The notes under the pieces are model-generated. The model saw only the letters and a list, made by a program, of their open reading frames with translations. It was not told the DNA's origin and did no database searches. Both the position numbers and the translations under genes were made by a program. Shown here one piece after another: positions 8,318-17,200 of a stretch of DNA of 64,000 nucleotides. The stretch spans positions 1 to 64,000 of the forward strand of contig DIPO01000066.1 of the NCBI GenBank assembly GCA_002427045.1, given 5' to 3'. The stretch comes from Firmicutes bacterium UBA5486. GTDB taxonomy: Bacteria; Bacillota; UBA4882; UBA10575. The stretch's first letter is position 1. Each line of letters opens with the position of its first letter.

Positions 8318-11008
8318 TTATTCCTCACCTTCCTCTTTACGTATTAAGCCTAGTTCTGGGTGATCTACAATAGAAAACTTTTTCCCAGTAGCAACATTTC
8401 GCCCTTTCCATATTCTTCTTTTTAAAAATAACATTGTTGCCCCCCGTAACAAATCTACTTGCTGTGGTGGATAATAACCAGACTCCGCCTCTACTTCTTT
8501 CAGCCACCACCCGGGAATGTTTACGGTTTTTTGAAAAAGTTTTTTTGTTTTTTCTTTGTCTTTTAACATATCTCCAGCCATTATTTGTGGGTATAAACCT
8601 TCTTCTACTATAAATACCCGCTTACTTTCGTTTCCTAACCGGGTTTTAGCATTAAAGTAAGATGTAGGTTCTTCTTCGCCTTCTTTAAAAGGAAAATGTG
8701 ATGTCCTTGCTAACTTAAACCCTTTTTTGTATGGGCTAGGGATCAAAAATCTCTCTGCCTTGCCAGCATCATCCTGAATTTCTGTCTTAAACGATTCAAA
8801 GGCTTTTTTTAGTTCTTCCGGGCCCACTAATTCAGAATCATTTTTCGTATCATAAGAATAATCATAGACCATCTCAATTACATTCCTAATTTCTTTAGGC
8901 AATTCTATTACTTCTATTTTTTCTAAAACTAACAATGTTTTAAGTAAGATATAGCGGGAATATACTTTCTCCGTAAAACCAAAATCCGTTGATCTTTCTG
9001 CTGGTAATAAAATATGTAACTGTGCTTTTTCACCCGTTGGCCTACAAAGACGATTATGCCGGTGTAATCTACCTGCCCGCTGTAAAAGAAGATCAATCGG
9101 TGCTATTTCAGTAAACATTTCATCAAAATCTAAATCTAGACTCTGTTCTACAACTTGGGTAGCAACTAAAATTGCTTTTACCGGCCGGTCTTTTCGTTTT
9201 GGATTTCCTAATGGTAATAAACTATTTTTATCAAATAATCCCAGAATTTTTTCTTCAATTACCATACGTTTTTCTGCTGTATATCGGGCATGAAATAGGA
9301 ATAACTCCACCCCTTGTTTATTTTGTTTCTCTAATAATTTTTTAATTTCCAAGAATATTTTTTGTGCTGCATCAATTGTATTTGCGATTACACAAAAGCA
9401 ACCGCCTTTTTCTACCTTTTCCACTACTAATGCTGCAATCCCACAGGGATCCTTCAATAAACCAAAGTGCTTGACCAAATTCAAGGTCATTCTTTTACTC
9501 GAACCACTTACAGCTTCCTCCCTAACATTACCTTCATAATCAACTAATGTTAAAAGAGGATATGGTGCAAGAGTATGATGAATCGAAACTGAATCTTTTC
9601 TTTGCAAATAGGCTTCCATTAAGGCGGTTCTTTTTCTTTCCGGTAGTGTAGCAGAGAGTAAAATAACCGGTATTTTAAGATTTCCGCACCATTGTAAGAG
9701 TAAAGTAAGAAGCTCAGACATATAAGCATCATAAGCATGTACTTCATCAATAATTATTACCTTTCCACTTAATCCGAAGAGCCTCAAAAACCCATGCCGG
9801 ACATGGAGAATACTCATTAATGCCTGGTCAATCGTTCCAACACCATAAGCCGCTAATAGACTGCGTTTCTTAGGGCGAAACCATTCAAGTGCTAAATCTT
9901 TTTCTATAGGTGAATCATAATCAATCTCTGGTTTTTGTAGAGGGGTATCATCATCAAGCAACCATGACATACCGTGAACAAGCTGAACTTTTTCAGCTTT
10001 ACCCTGATCATGTTTTTCTAAAAAGCTTTTAAAACGTCCATACATTTGATTACTAGTAGCAGCGGTAGGTAACGCAAAATAGATGCCGCCTTGATTCCCT
10101 TCCCTTTGCCACTGTGTTGCTAAATAAATAGCAGCTTCGGTCTTCCCTTCACCCATAGGAGCTTCCAAAATTGCCAAGCCAGGCTTTAGTCCATTTAAAG
10201 ATAATTCCTCGCATCGGGCTTGAATTGGGCGCAAATCTTCAAATGTTGGCCAGATCTCCCGGAAGTAGCTATGATAATCAGAGTTTTTATTAAAGGAAAA
10301 ACCTAGTTTTTCTACAGCCTTAAGTGCCACTATGTAACTTAATTCCGCATAAGACTGGTATTCCATGTCTTGGTAATTTATTATAAAGAGTTCTCGATTC
10401 GAAGCTATCCAATCACTTAAAACCACCAAACCTGAAAGCAAAATTCCTGCATTGCTATGATCAATAAATTTAAGCCGCCAGTTTTCAGGGTTAAAAGTAT
10501 TACGGATAATCTGTTCTAAATCGCATCGTAGTTCTTCCCAAATCAGCAAATTATCTATTTCTTCTGGCGGGTCATCCTCTCTAAAATTTCCATGATGACC
10601 CCTTAATGCAGCAGAAACAGTAACCGCAGCTCTTCTGTCCCACCCTAGATTTGTAAATAAATAACTCATGAGCCACTTACCACTCATTGCTTCATGACGG
10701 AATCTAGTGTTTATCTGTCTAACGACTAATCCTGCCTCTAATAAGGGTTTAGTTAATTCCTCCGGCCCTTTAGTTTGAAAGTCAACATGGCACTTACCGA
10801 TATCATGTAAAGCACTTAAATATACTAATACATTGGTAGCTTGTTCATTAGAACAAGCTGCAGCTTCTGCAAATCTGGGTACTACTGACTGAAAGTCTAC
10901 TGTTCTCAATAAAGCAGCTGCAACATTACCCACATCGATCATATGAGAATACAAAGGATGGAATGGTTCTGTTTTCGCCCATAAATTTTTCAATAGATAA
11001 TTTTTCAT
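8318..11008 (-). CDS. cas3: CRISPR-associated helicase-nuclease Cas3 (HD-DExH), type I-E
   Basis: Cas3 is recruited by Cascade to nick, unwind and degrade the non-target strand. The 896-aa protein has both halves. An N-terminal HD nuclease domain shows H22 (LYSHMIDVGN), the HD pair in ALHDIGKCHVDFQ near residue 67, and RGHHG near 137. A superfamily 2 helicase then follows, with Walker A APMGEGKTEAAIYLA, Walker B-type DEVHAYDAY, motif III SATLP and motif VI RAGRLHRHNR. All motifs needed for activity appear intact. It has GAGGGATAAT before its ATG and is the first cas gene after the regulator, separated by 93 bp that holds two dyad sequences. Confidence 0.98.
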   Translation of the reverse strand: MKNYLLKNLWAKTEPFHPLYSHMIDVGNVAAALLRTVDFQSVVPRFAEAAACSNEQATNVLVYLSALHDIGKCHVDFQTKGPEELTKPLLEAGLVVRQINTRFRHEAMSGKWLMSYLFTNLGWDRRAAVTVSAALRGHHGNFREDDPPEEIDNLLIWEELRCDLEQIIRNTFNPENWRLKFIDHSNAGILLSGLVVLSDWIASNRELFIINYQDMEYQSYAELSYIVALKAVEKLGFSFNKNSDYHSYFREIWPTFEDLRPIQARCEELSLNGLKPGLAILEAPMGEGKTEAAIYLATQWQREGNQGGIYFALPTAATSNQMYGRFKSFLEKHDQGKAEKVQLVHGMSWLLDDDTPLQKPEIDYDSPIEKDLALEWFRPKKRSLLAAYGVGTIDQALMSILHVRHGFLRLFGLSGKVIIIDEVHAYDAYMSELLTLLLQWCGNLKIPVILLSATLPERKRTALMEAYLQRKDSVSIHHTLAPYPLLTLVDYEGNVREEAVSGSSKRMTLNLVKHFGLLKDPCGIAALVVEKVEKGGCFCVIANTIDAAQKIFLEIKKLLEKQNKQGVELFLFHARYTAEKRMVIEEKILGLFDKNSLLPLGNPKRKDRPVKAILVATQVVEQSLDLDFDEMFTEIAPIDLLLQRAGRLHRHNRLCRPTGEKAQLHILLPAERSTDFGFTEKVYSRYILLKTLLVLEKIEVIELPKEIRNVIEMVYDYSYDTKNDSELVGPEELKKAFESFKTEIQDDAGKAERFLIPSPYKKGFKLARTSHFPFKEGEEEPTSYFNAKTRLGNESKRVFIVEEGLYPQIMAGDMLKDKEKTKKLFQKTVNIPGWWLKEVEAESGYYPPQQVDLLRGATMLFLKRRIWKGRNVATGKKFSIVDHPELGLIRKEEGEE

Positions 11009-11049
11009 ATTATCCCTCAGCTTACTTTTCTTTCATTTTAACACAAAAG

Positions 11050-11074
11050 CCTGTCATAAATGGTCAGGAACGCC
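11050..11074. promoter_or_regulatory. Possible operator dyads upstream of cas3
   Basis: Two adjacent short dyads lie between cas3 and the WYL regulator. One is CCTGTCATAAATGGTCAGG (11050-11068, interrupted arms CCTG.C/G.CAGG). The other has GAAC and GTTC arms around GCCT just after it. On the minus strand a TAAAAT box follows downstream of the first dyad, before the cas3 ribosome site. Autoregulated HTH-WYL proteins often bind such sites next to cas operons. Assignment to this regulator is inference, and the arms are short. Confidence 0.35.
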
Positions 11075-11101
11075 TGTTCGATGGCACTTTTCTACCAAAC
11101 G

Positions 11102-12067
11102 TCAAAAATTTAACTTGTTTTCATATATTTTCGTTCCATTTAAAAATGCCACCGCTACCTTATCCCTTAATTCTTTTGGTTCAATTACTTCCGCCTCTCC
11201 GCCAAAAGGTAATATCCAACGGGTTACGGAGTTTATTCCGCAAGCCTTTGCCATGAACAATAAAGAACCATCCGGGTTTTCCCTTACTTGTTGGGTCGGA
11301 TGAAAAATGGTTTCCTGAATATAACGAACAGCGCTTCCTGTAAACCGAACTTTAAACACAAACTCATCCCCTCTCTCCATTTTCCAGGCCGAACCCATAT
11401 AATCATTAAAATCAAAATCGTATGGAATATTAAAATGTTCACCTGTTAATTCAAAACTCTTAATCCGATCCAGCCTAAATAAACGTACTTCCTCCCGCCG
11501 GTAACAAAAAGCAATCAAATACCAGAATCCATCATGATATACAAGGTGATAAGGCTCAATTACTCTTTTAGATAATTCATCGCTATTAAAACTGTAATAC
11601 TCCATATTTACTCGTTCTCCATTTCGTAAAGCAGTATTTAACTTGCTAAAAAGTTCTTCCTTGCCACTATAATCAGCCGTATGACCTACAGCTACGTCCA
11701 TTCTTTGGTTTATTTCCTCAATTTCATTTCCCAATTTTTTTGGTAAAAGTGCTAATATTTTGTTTTTAAGATTTGATGTTATAGGAAAAAACTCTTTTTG
11801 CCTTTCCAATAATTTAAGACCGTAAAGTAAGGTAAGTGCCTCATCCAAACTTAAAGAGATGTTTTTCAATTTAAATCCATCTATCACCCGGTAACCACGG
11901 TCATTATAAATAGGAATCCCGGCATCCTGCAAAACCCGTAAATCACGATAGCACTGACGTTCACTAACCTTACACCTTTTAGCTAATTCAGGTGCGGTAA
12001 GCCCTGGACAGGTTTGAATAGTAAAAAACATTTGTAATATCCTTATCAACTGATCTCCCCTTGCCAT
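11102..12067 (-). CDS. HTH-WYL domain transcriptional regulator of the cas locus
   Basis: A 321-aa protein with an N-terminal winged helix (residues about 1-65: LTAPELAKRCKVSERQCYRDLRVLQDAGIP-like text, the HTH_11/DeoR form) and a C-terminal WYL domain (about 150-235). The WYL domain includes YHLVYHDGFWYLIAFCYRREEVRLFRLDRI, where the WYL signature reads WYLIAFC. WYL domains bind nucleic acid or nucleotide ligands, and such regulators are repeatedly found beside CRISPR-cas operons. It is on the same strand just upstream of cas3 and has AGGTGA before its ATG. I infer that it controls cas expression; the direction of control is unknown. Confidence 0.9.
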   Translation of the reverse strand: MARGDQLIRILQMFFTIQTCPGLTAPELAKRCKVSERQCYRDLRVLQDAGIPIYNDRGYRVIDGFKLKNISLSLDEALTLLYGLKLLERQKEFFPITSNLKNKILALLPKKLGNEIEEINQRMDVAVGHTADYSGKEELFSKLNTALRNGERVNMEYYSFNSDELSKRVIEPYHLVYHDGFWYLIAFCYRREEVRLFRLDRIKSFELTGEHFNIPYDFDFNDYMGSAWKMERGDEFVFKVRFTGSAVRYIQETIFHPTQQVRENPDGSLLFMAKACGINSVTRWILPFGGEAEVIEPKELRDKVAVAFLNGTKIYENKLNF

Positions 12068-12098
12068 TAATCTTCACCTCACACTCAATAATCAACAT

Positions 12099-12126
12099 AT
12101 TTTAACAATTAGCTATACATAATCAA
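12099..12126 (-). promoter_or_regulatory. SigA-like promoter for the WYL regulator
   Basis: On the minus strand TTGATT (12121-12126) and TAAAAT (12099-12104) are separated by 16 bp, giving a predicted 5' leader of roughly 25 bases before the ATG at 12067. It could also drive the cas operon by read-through, because no terminator separates the regulator from cas3. Confidence 0.5.
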
Positions 12127-12340
12127 TTTCCTGTTTATTTAAGGTTTTTCCAATAATGCTAAATTAAAAACGTTTTATTAAATTTGGATCTTTTAGTTCA
12201 TAAATTCATGATGCAAACTTCTCAAATCAACTTTCGATGACAAATGCAAGCAGTACAAGATATGTAAGTAGGATGGAGTACAGAAATAAAAAGAACAAAG
12301 CTTAAGCTTCTTTCACACATCAAAGTACTTTATAATAAAA

Positions 12341-12390
12341 AAGAAAAGCCCTACCCAGGTTAGTTTAAAACCTGGTAGGACCTTTCTTTT
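12341..12390 (-). terminator. Rho-independent terminator of the 6S RNA candidate
   Basis: CCTACCCAGGTT (12350-12361) pairs with AACCTGGTAGG (12369-12379) with one bulged C. On the minus strand the stem is followed by CTTTTCTTTTTTATT. The A-rich and T-rich tracts on both sides mean it could also act in the other direction. Confidence 0.85.
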
Positions 12391-12634
12391 ACAAACTCTA
12401 CGCCACACTGCATTAAAGTTTTTTATCCCGATTAGACCAAGATACCGTTGCCTTATTTTTGACACCTATCTCTCGATAGGTGGGTGACCGCATAAACGTT
12501 TCTATCATCCTCTACCTAAAGGATTTACTAAGGTCCGATATCCACCGTTTAATATAGGCCTCCCGTAGCTTAAACGTAGGTTCAAAACTAAAGCTGACGA
12601 ATATCTCAGAGTGTTTTATTCGTTTGTAAATGCA
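12388..12634 (-). ncRNA. ssrS: Probable 6S RNA
   Basis: On the minus strand this gene-free stretch has a sigma-70-type promoter at 12641-12669, a terminator at 12341-12390 and a long self-complementary fold. The 5' end CTCTGAGATATTCGTCAGC closely resembles the 5' end of E. coli 6S RNA (CTCTGAGATGTTCGCAAGC). It can pair with GGTATCTTGG near the 3' end, where E. coli has GGCATCTCGGAG. The outermost closing stem pairs TTTACAAAC (12622-12630) with GTTTGTAAA (12388-12396). The 3' side of the central region has a hairpin CACCTATC-GAGA-GATAGGTG, a common Gram-positive addition. 6S RNA binds SigA-RNA polymerase. At about 245 nt it is longer than the usual 180-200 nt because of the extended closing stem. 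Confidence 0.75.
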
Positions 12635-12640
12635 TTTTTT

Positions 12641-12669
12641 ATTCTACATAAAAAAGCGGAATATTGCAA
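12641..12669 (-). promoter_or_regulatory. SigA-type promoter of the 6S RNA candidate
   Basis: TTGCAA (12664-12669), a 17-bp spacer and TAGAAT (12641-12646) on the minus strand are close to consensus with ideal spacing. Transcription would begin near 12634, just outside the closing stem of the predicted RNA. Confidence 0.75.
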
Positions 12670-12774
12670 CTGGTAAATTATATTTGATGCCCCTAATCTT
12701 CCTAATTGGGGAAATTGATAATTACCTTTCGCATTCTTTAAAACAGTCTTACGACCGTATGTATTTTTATTTTA

Positions 12775-13149
12775 TCACCCGGGATTTTCTGTTGACTCCT
12801 CAGCTTTTTCTTCTGGTTCTTCTGTTACTGCTTTTTGATAAAAATAATCTGCTACCCCAATTATAGCTGCTATAAGGATTGTACTCACCAGCGGCATCCG
12901 TACTTTAATAAATAATAAGGAGTAAAAATAGATAGTTACCGCAGAAATCACAAATAAAAGTGTACTTTTCTTAAGAGGGGTATCCGTTAAAAATACGTTT
13001 TCTGCCATTGTGGATAAGATTGCCACTAAAAGACTGACAAATAATAAGTGTGTATAGGTAAAAGCGGAAAAACCAGGCACAATATAGCCTAGTAAAAATA
13101 AGGCAGCAAATCCTACCACCCCTCGTACAATAAGGCGAGTCCAATTCAT
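12775..13149 (-). CDS. Small four-helix membrane protein, YvlD/holin-superfamily-like
   Basis: A 124-aa protein with four hydrophobic segments (about residues 8-27, 33-50, 62-82 and 84-103) and an acidic, glutamate-rich tail. The opening NWTRLIVRGVVGFAALFLLG followed by YIVPGF resembles the YvlD / 'phage holin family IV' group of small membrane proteins, which are mostly not phage-borne and whose role is unclear. AAGGAGG precedes the ATG by 8 bases. It appears to be a single-gene unit between the 6S RNA and a repeat-bearing spacer. Function not assigned; the family call is tentative. Confidence 0.7.
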   Translation of the reverse strand: MNWTRLIVRGVVGFAALFLLGYIVPGFSAFTYTHLLFVSLLVAILSTMAENVFLTDTPLKKSTLLFVISAVTIYFYSLLFIKVRMPLVSTILIAAIIGVADYFYQKAVTEEPEEKAEESTENPG

Positions 13150-13179
13150 CTTTATACCTCCTTTTAATCCTAAGATACT

Positions 13180-13290
13180 CGCGACACGTGGCTCGTTGCT
13201 AGTTGCTCGTTGCTCGTGTTAAATTACAATCTTTGTAGGCTACTGGTATCTTTAACCACCGAACGACGAGCGACCAGCAACGAGCTTCAG
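13180..13290. repeat. Intergenic repeat, member of the CTCG-rich family
   Basis: The stretch contains TTGCTCGTTGCTCGTGTTA, then TACAATCTTTGTAGGCTACT, and ends with AACGACGAGCGACCAGCAAC, nearly the complement of its start. The middle resembles the TGACAGCCTTTGTAAG module seen at 57340-57365 and, inverted, at 41197-41222. It lies between two minus-strand genes and contains no ORF of note. Confidence 0.55.
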
Positions 13291-13293
13291 AGT

Positions 13294-13893
13294 TTATATA
13301 GCAAAAACATGTTTCCCTATGCGAAGCACAATCGTTCTTGCCCAAATCCAACGGTTTGATGTCTTTGAAGGATTAAAAAAGTATATGGCACCACCAGTCG
13401 GATCCCAGCCATTGATCGCATCCCCGGCCGCCCGTACGGATTCGCTATTGGGGTTACTATAGATCCGGCCATTAGATACTGTCTCAAAGGCTAGAGGCTG
13501 ATATATCACTCCAGCAAGAGAATTAGGGAATTTAGGACTCTCTATTCGATTAAGAACCACTGCTCCTACCGCTACTTTTCCAGTATAGGTTTCAGACTCG
13601 GCTTCAGCACTAATCAATCTGGCCAACATATAACGATCAACTCCAACCCGTGAACCTCCATATGTGGCAGCCACAGTTTCTGTCGGAATCGTAATTCTTT
13701 GCCCAATCCGGAGAGAATCTGTCCATAAACCATTCCAACTACGCAGTGTACCAATGCTTACCCCAACCCGTCTGGAGATCGTGTGTATAGTATCTCCCCT
13801 TTTTACAGTATAGGTCCAATTAGCCCTAGCTTTAGAAACAGATAAAACAAGTAAAAAGGTTACAACAAACATAATCAGTATCTTCTTATGCAT
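13294..13893 (-). CDS. sleB: Spore cortex-lytic enzyme, LysM + SleB-type cell wall hydrolase
   Basis: The ATG at 13893 has GGAGGGG 8 bases upstream and gives a 199-aa protein with a signal peptide (MHKKILIMFVVTFLLVLSVS, ending ARA). A LysM domain follows (about residues 28-70, YTVKRGDTIHTISRRVGVSI), then a Hydrolase_2/SleB domain starting LARLISAEAESETYTGKVAV with the catalytic Glu. The later stretch has FETVSNGRIY and AIYFFNPSKT. SleB-type lytic transglycosylases degrade spore cortex during germination. A longer frame upstream lacks a ribosome site. The SleB versus CwlJ/YkvT assignment within the family is not certain. Confidence 0.9.
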   Translation of the reverse strand: MHKKILIMFVVTFLLVLSVSKARANWTYTVKRGDTIHTISRRVGVSIGTLRSWNGLWTDSLRIGQRITIPTETVAATYGGSRVGVDRYMLARLISAEAESETYTGKVAVGAVVLNRIESPKFPNSLAGVIYQPLAFETVSNGRIYSNPNSESVRAAGDAINGWDPTGGAIYFFNPSKTSNRWIWARTIVLRIGKHVFAI

Positions 13894-13963
13894 CTTAACC
13901 CCTCCTGTTTTTACTATCGTTACCCGGGAAAAACAGAAGTATGTATTCAATTTTATATAAATA

Positions 13964-13999
13964 AAAAAACCCGCTTTATTCTTGAAAGGCGGGTTTTTT
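13964..13999. terminator. Bidirectional rho-independent terminator
   Basis: AAAAAACCCGC (13964-13974) pairs perfectly with GCGGGTTTTTT (13989-13999). It stands 95 bp after the oppF stop codon on the minus strand and ends the opp operon before sleB. Confidence 0.9.
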
Positions 14000-14093
14000 A
14001 TATTTGCTATAATCTAGATGAAAAATAAAAGCCAAGCTATTTTAGAAGATACAATAAATGAGACCAATAGCTTGATTACCAATTGTGCAATTG

Positions 14094-15065
14094 TTAATCC
14101 AATAAATGACAAGCAACTAAATGCTCTGCTCCGATCTTTTTAACAACCGGTTCCTCCACTGCACAACGTTCCATCGCCTTAGGACAGCGGGTCCGGAATC
14201 GGCAACCTGATGGAGGATTAATTGGACTTGGGACATCACCTGTAAGAATTACCCTTTCTTTCTTAACCTCCGGGTTGGGAATAGGAATAGCAGAAAGTAG
14301 AGCCTGAGTATAAGGATGAAGAGGATGATCATAAAGCTCATTTTTCTCGGAAATCTCTACGATCTTTCCTAAGTACATTACTGCTACGCGATCACTAATA
14401 TGCTTAACTACACTTAGATCATGAGCAATAAAGACATAGGTAAGCCCCAGTTCTTTCTGGAGGTCTTTTAAAAGATTGATAATCTGTGCCTGAATCGAAA
14501 CATCCAAAGCAGAAACAGGTTCATCACAGACAATAAGTTCCGGCTCGAGTGTTAAGGCTCTAGCCATCACAATACGTTGCCTTTGGCCACCACTAAATTC
14601 ATGAGGATACCTTTTCCGATGAGAAGGTGATAATCCTACCAATTCTAAAAGGTACGAAACCTTCTTTTCCATTTCTGCTTTATTTTTTACTAAACCATGC
14701 ACTTTTAAAGGTTCCCCTAGTGTCTCCCCTATATTCATCCGGGGGTTTAAGGAACCATAGGGATCCTGGAAGACAATCTGCATCTTCCTACGATACGGTA
14801 GTAATTGTTTAAAATTTAGTTTTTCTATATTTACCCCATTGAACTTAATTTGACCAGCAGTAGGCTCAATCAGCCGGAGGATAACCCGTCCGGCAGTAGA
14901 TTTCCCGCATCCACTCTCACCTACTAGGCCTAGAGTTTCTCCTTTGTATACAGAAAAATTTATACCATCAACCGCTTTAACTAGTCCCGCGGCAGCAGAT
15001 CCTGATTCTTTTCCCACTGGAAAATATTTTTTTATATCAATTACTTCTAATAACGGGAGAGTCAT
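14094..15065 (-). CDS. oppF: Oligopeptide/dipeptide ABC transporter ATPase, OppF/DppF type
   Basis: One of two ATPases energising peptide uptake. The 323-aa protein has Walker [14 protein letters not shown]-loop [15 protein letters not shown], signature [15 protein letters not shown], Walker [13 protein letters not shown] and the OppF/DppF C-terminal PTS-like cysteine motif [15 protein letters not shown]. This last element marks peptide and nickel transporters. The ATG at 15065 overlaps the oppD stop (TAATG) and has GGAGGG before it; an upstream in-frame start (15098) would lie inside oppD and is less likely. Last gene of oppABCDF. Confidence 0.95.
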   Translation of the reverse strand: MTLPLLEVIDIKKYFPVGKESGSAAAGLVKAVDGINFSVYKGETLGLVGESGCGKSTAGRVILRLIEPTAGQIKFNGVNIEKLNFKQLLPYRRKMQIVFQDPYGSLNPRMNIGETLGEPLKVHGLVKNKAEMEKKVSYLLELVGLSPSHRKRYPHEFSGGQRQRIVMARALTLEPELIVCDEPVSALDVSIQAQIINLLKDLQKELGLTYVFIAHDLSVVKHISDRVAVMYLGKIVEISEKNELYDHPLHPYTQALLSAIPIPNPEVKKERVILTGDVPSPINPPSGCRFRTRCPKAMERCAVEEPVVKKIGAEHLVACHLLD

Positions 15066-16057
15066 TATTCTTTCCCTCCTTCCCGGTATAACCAACAACG
15101 AACTTCTCTACCATTATCCTTGAAGATCGGTGGTTCTTCCTGTCGGCAAATCTCCATACACTGTTGGCATCTGGTATGAAAACGACAACCGGAGGGGAGA
15201 TTTAAAGGATTAGGAACAGCCCCAGGAATAACATTAAGTTTCTCCTGTTCCTGATCTAAACGCGGCATTGATGTTAAAAGTCCCTGCGTATAAGGATGTA
15301 ATGGCTTGGCAAATAAGTCCTTAACATCTGCCTTTTCGACCACTACTCCCGCGTACATAACAACAACCTTTTTCACCAGTTCCGCCACCACTCCCAGATC
15401 ATGAGTGATTAACATAATTGCCATGCCAAGATCTTGTTGCAACTTGCGAAGCAAATCAAGAATCTGAGCCTGAATAGTAACATCTAAGGCAGTAGTAGGT
15501 TCATCAGCAATCAATAAGGAGGGATGACAAGCCAAAGCCATGGCAATCATTACCCTTTGCCTCATCCCGCCACTTAATTGGTGGGGATAATCATCAACCC
15601 GTTTATGAGGTGAAGGAATTTGCACTAAATCTAATACCTCAATCGCTTTCTTTCTGGCTGTTTTTTCATCCATCCCTTGATGAAGTTCTAATGCTTCCAT
15701 GATCTGTTCGCCAACCGTATAGACAGGATTCAATGAAGTCATTGGCTCCTGAAAAATCATAGAGATCTCATTTCCCCTAATCTTATACAACTCTTCCTCT
15801 GAAAGCGTTAATAGATCTTTACCATTAAGAACCATTTTATCGGCTTGAATTTCTCCGGGAGGTGAAGGTATCAATCTCATAATACTAAGTGAGGTAACAC
15901 TTTTCCCACAACCGGATTCGCCAACTATTCCAACAATCTCACCACGATGGATAGTAAGATCAACTCCGTCAACGGCTTTGACATCTCCATCATAAGTGTG
16001 GAATACAGTTTTTAAGTTTTTAATCTCTAAAAGTATTTCCGACAATATACTCACCAC
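15065..16057 (-). CDS. oppD: Oligopeptide/dipeptide ABC transporter ATPase, OppD/DppD type
   Basis: A 330-aa partner ATPase of OppF. Motifs: Walker [14 protein letters not shown]-loop [17 protein letters not shown], signature [15 protein letters not shown], Walker [15 protein letters not shown] and C-terminal [14 protein letters not shown], where cysteines may bind an Fe-S cluster as in other OppD/DppD proteins. The start is unclear: GTG at 16057 has no ribosome site, while TTG at 16045 has GGTGAG 4 bases before it and would give 326 aa. A 169-bp dispersed repeat separates this gene from oppC, so oppDF may be expressed at a different level from oppABC. Confidence 0.95.
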   Translation of the reverse strand: MVSILSEILLEIKNLKTVFHTYDGDVKAVDGVDLTIHRGEIVGIVGESGCGKSVTSLSIMRLIPSPPGEIQADKMVLNGKDLLTLSEEELYKIRGNEISMIFQEPMTSLNPVYTVGEQIMEALELHQGMDEKTARKKAIEVLDLVQIPSPHKRVDDYPHQLSGGMRQRVMIAMALACHPSLLIADEPTTALDVTIQAQILDLLRKLQQDLGMAIMLITHDLGVVAELVKKVVVMYAGVVVEKADVKDLFAKPLHPYTQGLLTSMPRLDQEQEKLNVIPGAVPNPLNLPSGCRFHTRCQQCMEICRQEEPPIFKDNGREVRCWLYREGGKE

Positions 16058-16093
16058 GCTAAAAAGATGTATTAATCTCCATCACCATTATTA

Positions 16094-16262
16094 CTTAGAA
16101 AATAGCCTCAGTTGATTCACCCGACTTCCTTTTAAAAACTTGTGTGTACTAGTTGTAATCGGCGTGAACAACTAATTAAAGATGCCTTTGGGGTCTGTCG
16201 ACTCACCTGGCTTTAATTTTCACCATTTCATTTGTGCGGGCGGTAGCCAGCGTGAGCGACTA
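16094..16262 (-). repeat. 169-bp dispersed intergenic repeat, copy 1 (between oppC and oppD)
   Basis: This stretch aligns end to end with 57428-57594 at roughly four bases in five by eye. Shared blocks include TAGAAAATAGCC, AGTTGATTCACCCGAC, TCGGCGTGAACAAC, TGTCGAC, CACCTG, and GCGGGCGGTAGCCAGCGTG against ACGGGCGGTAGCCAGCGTG. Its right end contains the stop codon of oppC (16260-16262), as copy 2 ends one base from the stop of mutM. There is no ORF. It may be a mobile miniature element or a conserved structured RNA. Confidence 0.85.
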
Positions 16263-17183
16263 TTTTATATTTTTTAATTTAGGATCCAAAGCATCACGAA
16301 GCCCATCACCAAAAAAGTTAAAACTTAATACCGTAAGAAATATAGCAATACCTGGGAAAACAGCTGTCCACGGCGCTTCTTTCAATAAAATTAGATCCTG
16401 AGCATTAGTCAACATACTTCCCCAACTAAACTGGGGTGGTTGAACACCCAGCCCCAAAAAGCTCAAAGTTGATTCCACCAAAATCGCTGAAGCAACCATC
16501 AAGGTGGCATTGACAATAATCGGTGCTGTCACATTAGGGAGAATATGCCGGAAAATAATCCGCGCATTAGAATAACCTAATGCCCGGGCTGCTTCCACAA
16601 ATTCTTGCTCTTTTAAACTAAGGAACTGACCTCGCACCAGACGGGCAACCCTCATCCAACTGGTAAATCCAATAATTAAAGCAATCCCAAGGGCATTTGG
16701 TTTAACAAAGGCAGCTAGAATAATCAAAAGAAACATCGTTGGTAGTGAAAGTAAAACATCTACTACCCTCATCATAAGCGAATCAATACGACCCCCATAG
16801 TAACCAGAAATCGCCCCATAAGCTGCTCCTAATGTTACAGAAATAATCATGGTTAAAAAACTGACCACCAATGAAATCCTGGAACCATACAGCATCCTGC
16901 TCCAGACATCCCGCCCCATGTCATCTGTACCCAAATAATGTTCTGATGATGGAGGTAATTTCTGTAATTCTTTTGCCAGATTAATCCGGTAGGGATCATG
17001 GGTGGCAAGCAAGGGAGCAAGAACAGCAGATATAATAATTAAAAGCAGGATAATACAAGAAATTACAGAAAGCCGGTTTTTTCGAAAAGCACGCCAAAAC
17101 TCCTTGAATAAGCCGGTGTGTTCCTGCATATTACCAAATTCTGTCTGGTTTTCACCAGTAATAATCTCCAAATCCTTTGCCAT
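16260..17183 (-). CDS. oppC: Oligopeptide ABC transporter permease, OppC/DppC type
   Basis: An inner-membrane permease of about 307 aa. It has the OppC_N region (FWRAFRKNRLSVISCIILLL), an N-terminal helix and a periplasmic loop with HYLGTDDMGRDVWSRMLYGSR, which is diagnostic of OppC/DppC. The EAA loop EAARALGYSNARIIFRHILPN, which contacts the ATPases, comes late. The ATG at 17183 has AGGTGA 8 bases upstream; the GTG four codons earlier does not. It follows oppB by 17 bp. The stop codon lies inside the right end of the 169-bp repeat. Confidence 0.95.
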   Translation of the reverse strand: MAKDLEIITGENQTEFGNMQEHTGLFKEFWRAFRKNRLSVISCIILLLIIISAVLAPLLATHDPYRINLAKELQKLPPSSEHYLGTDDMGRDVWSRMLYGSRISLVVSFLTMIISVTLGAAYGAISGYYGGRIDSLMMRVVDVLLSLPTMFLLIILAAFVKPNALGIALIIGFTSWMRVARLVRGQFLSLKEQEFVEAARALGYSNARIIFRHILPNVTAPIIVNATLMVASAILVESTLSFLGLGVQPPQFSWGSMLTNAQDLILLKEAPWTAVFPGIAIFLTVLSFNFFGDGLRDALDPKLKNIK

Positions 17184-17200
17184 CTTTAGTATCACCTACA

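Noticed and set aside
1..12067. Possibility that the CRISPR locus is degenerate
   Set aside because: All eight cas genes are full length with catalytic motifs visible, and the repeats are identical to the window edge.
12630..12866. Plus-strand open frame of 78 aa
   Set aside because: It covers the 6S promoter on the other strand and the 3' end of the membrane protein gene, and its sequence is low-complexity hydrophobic.
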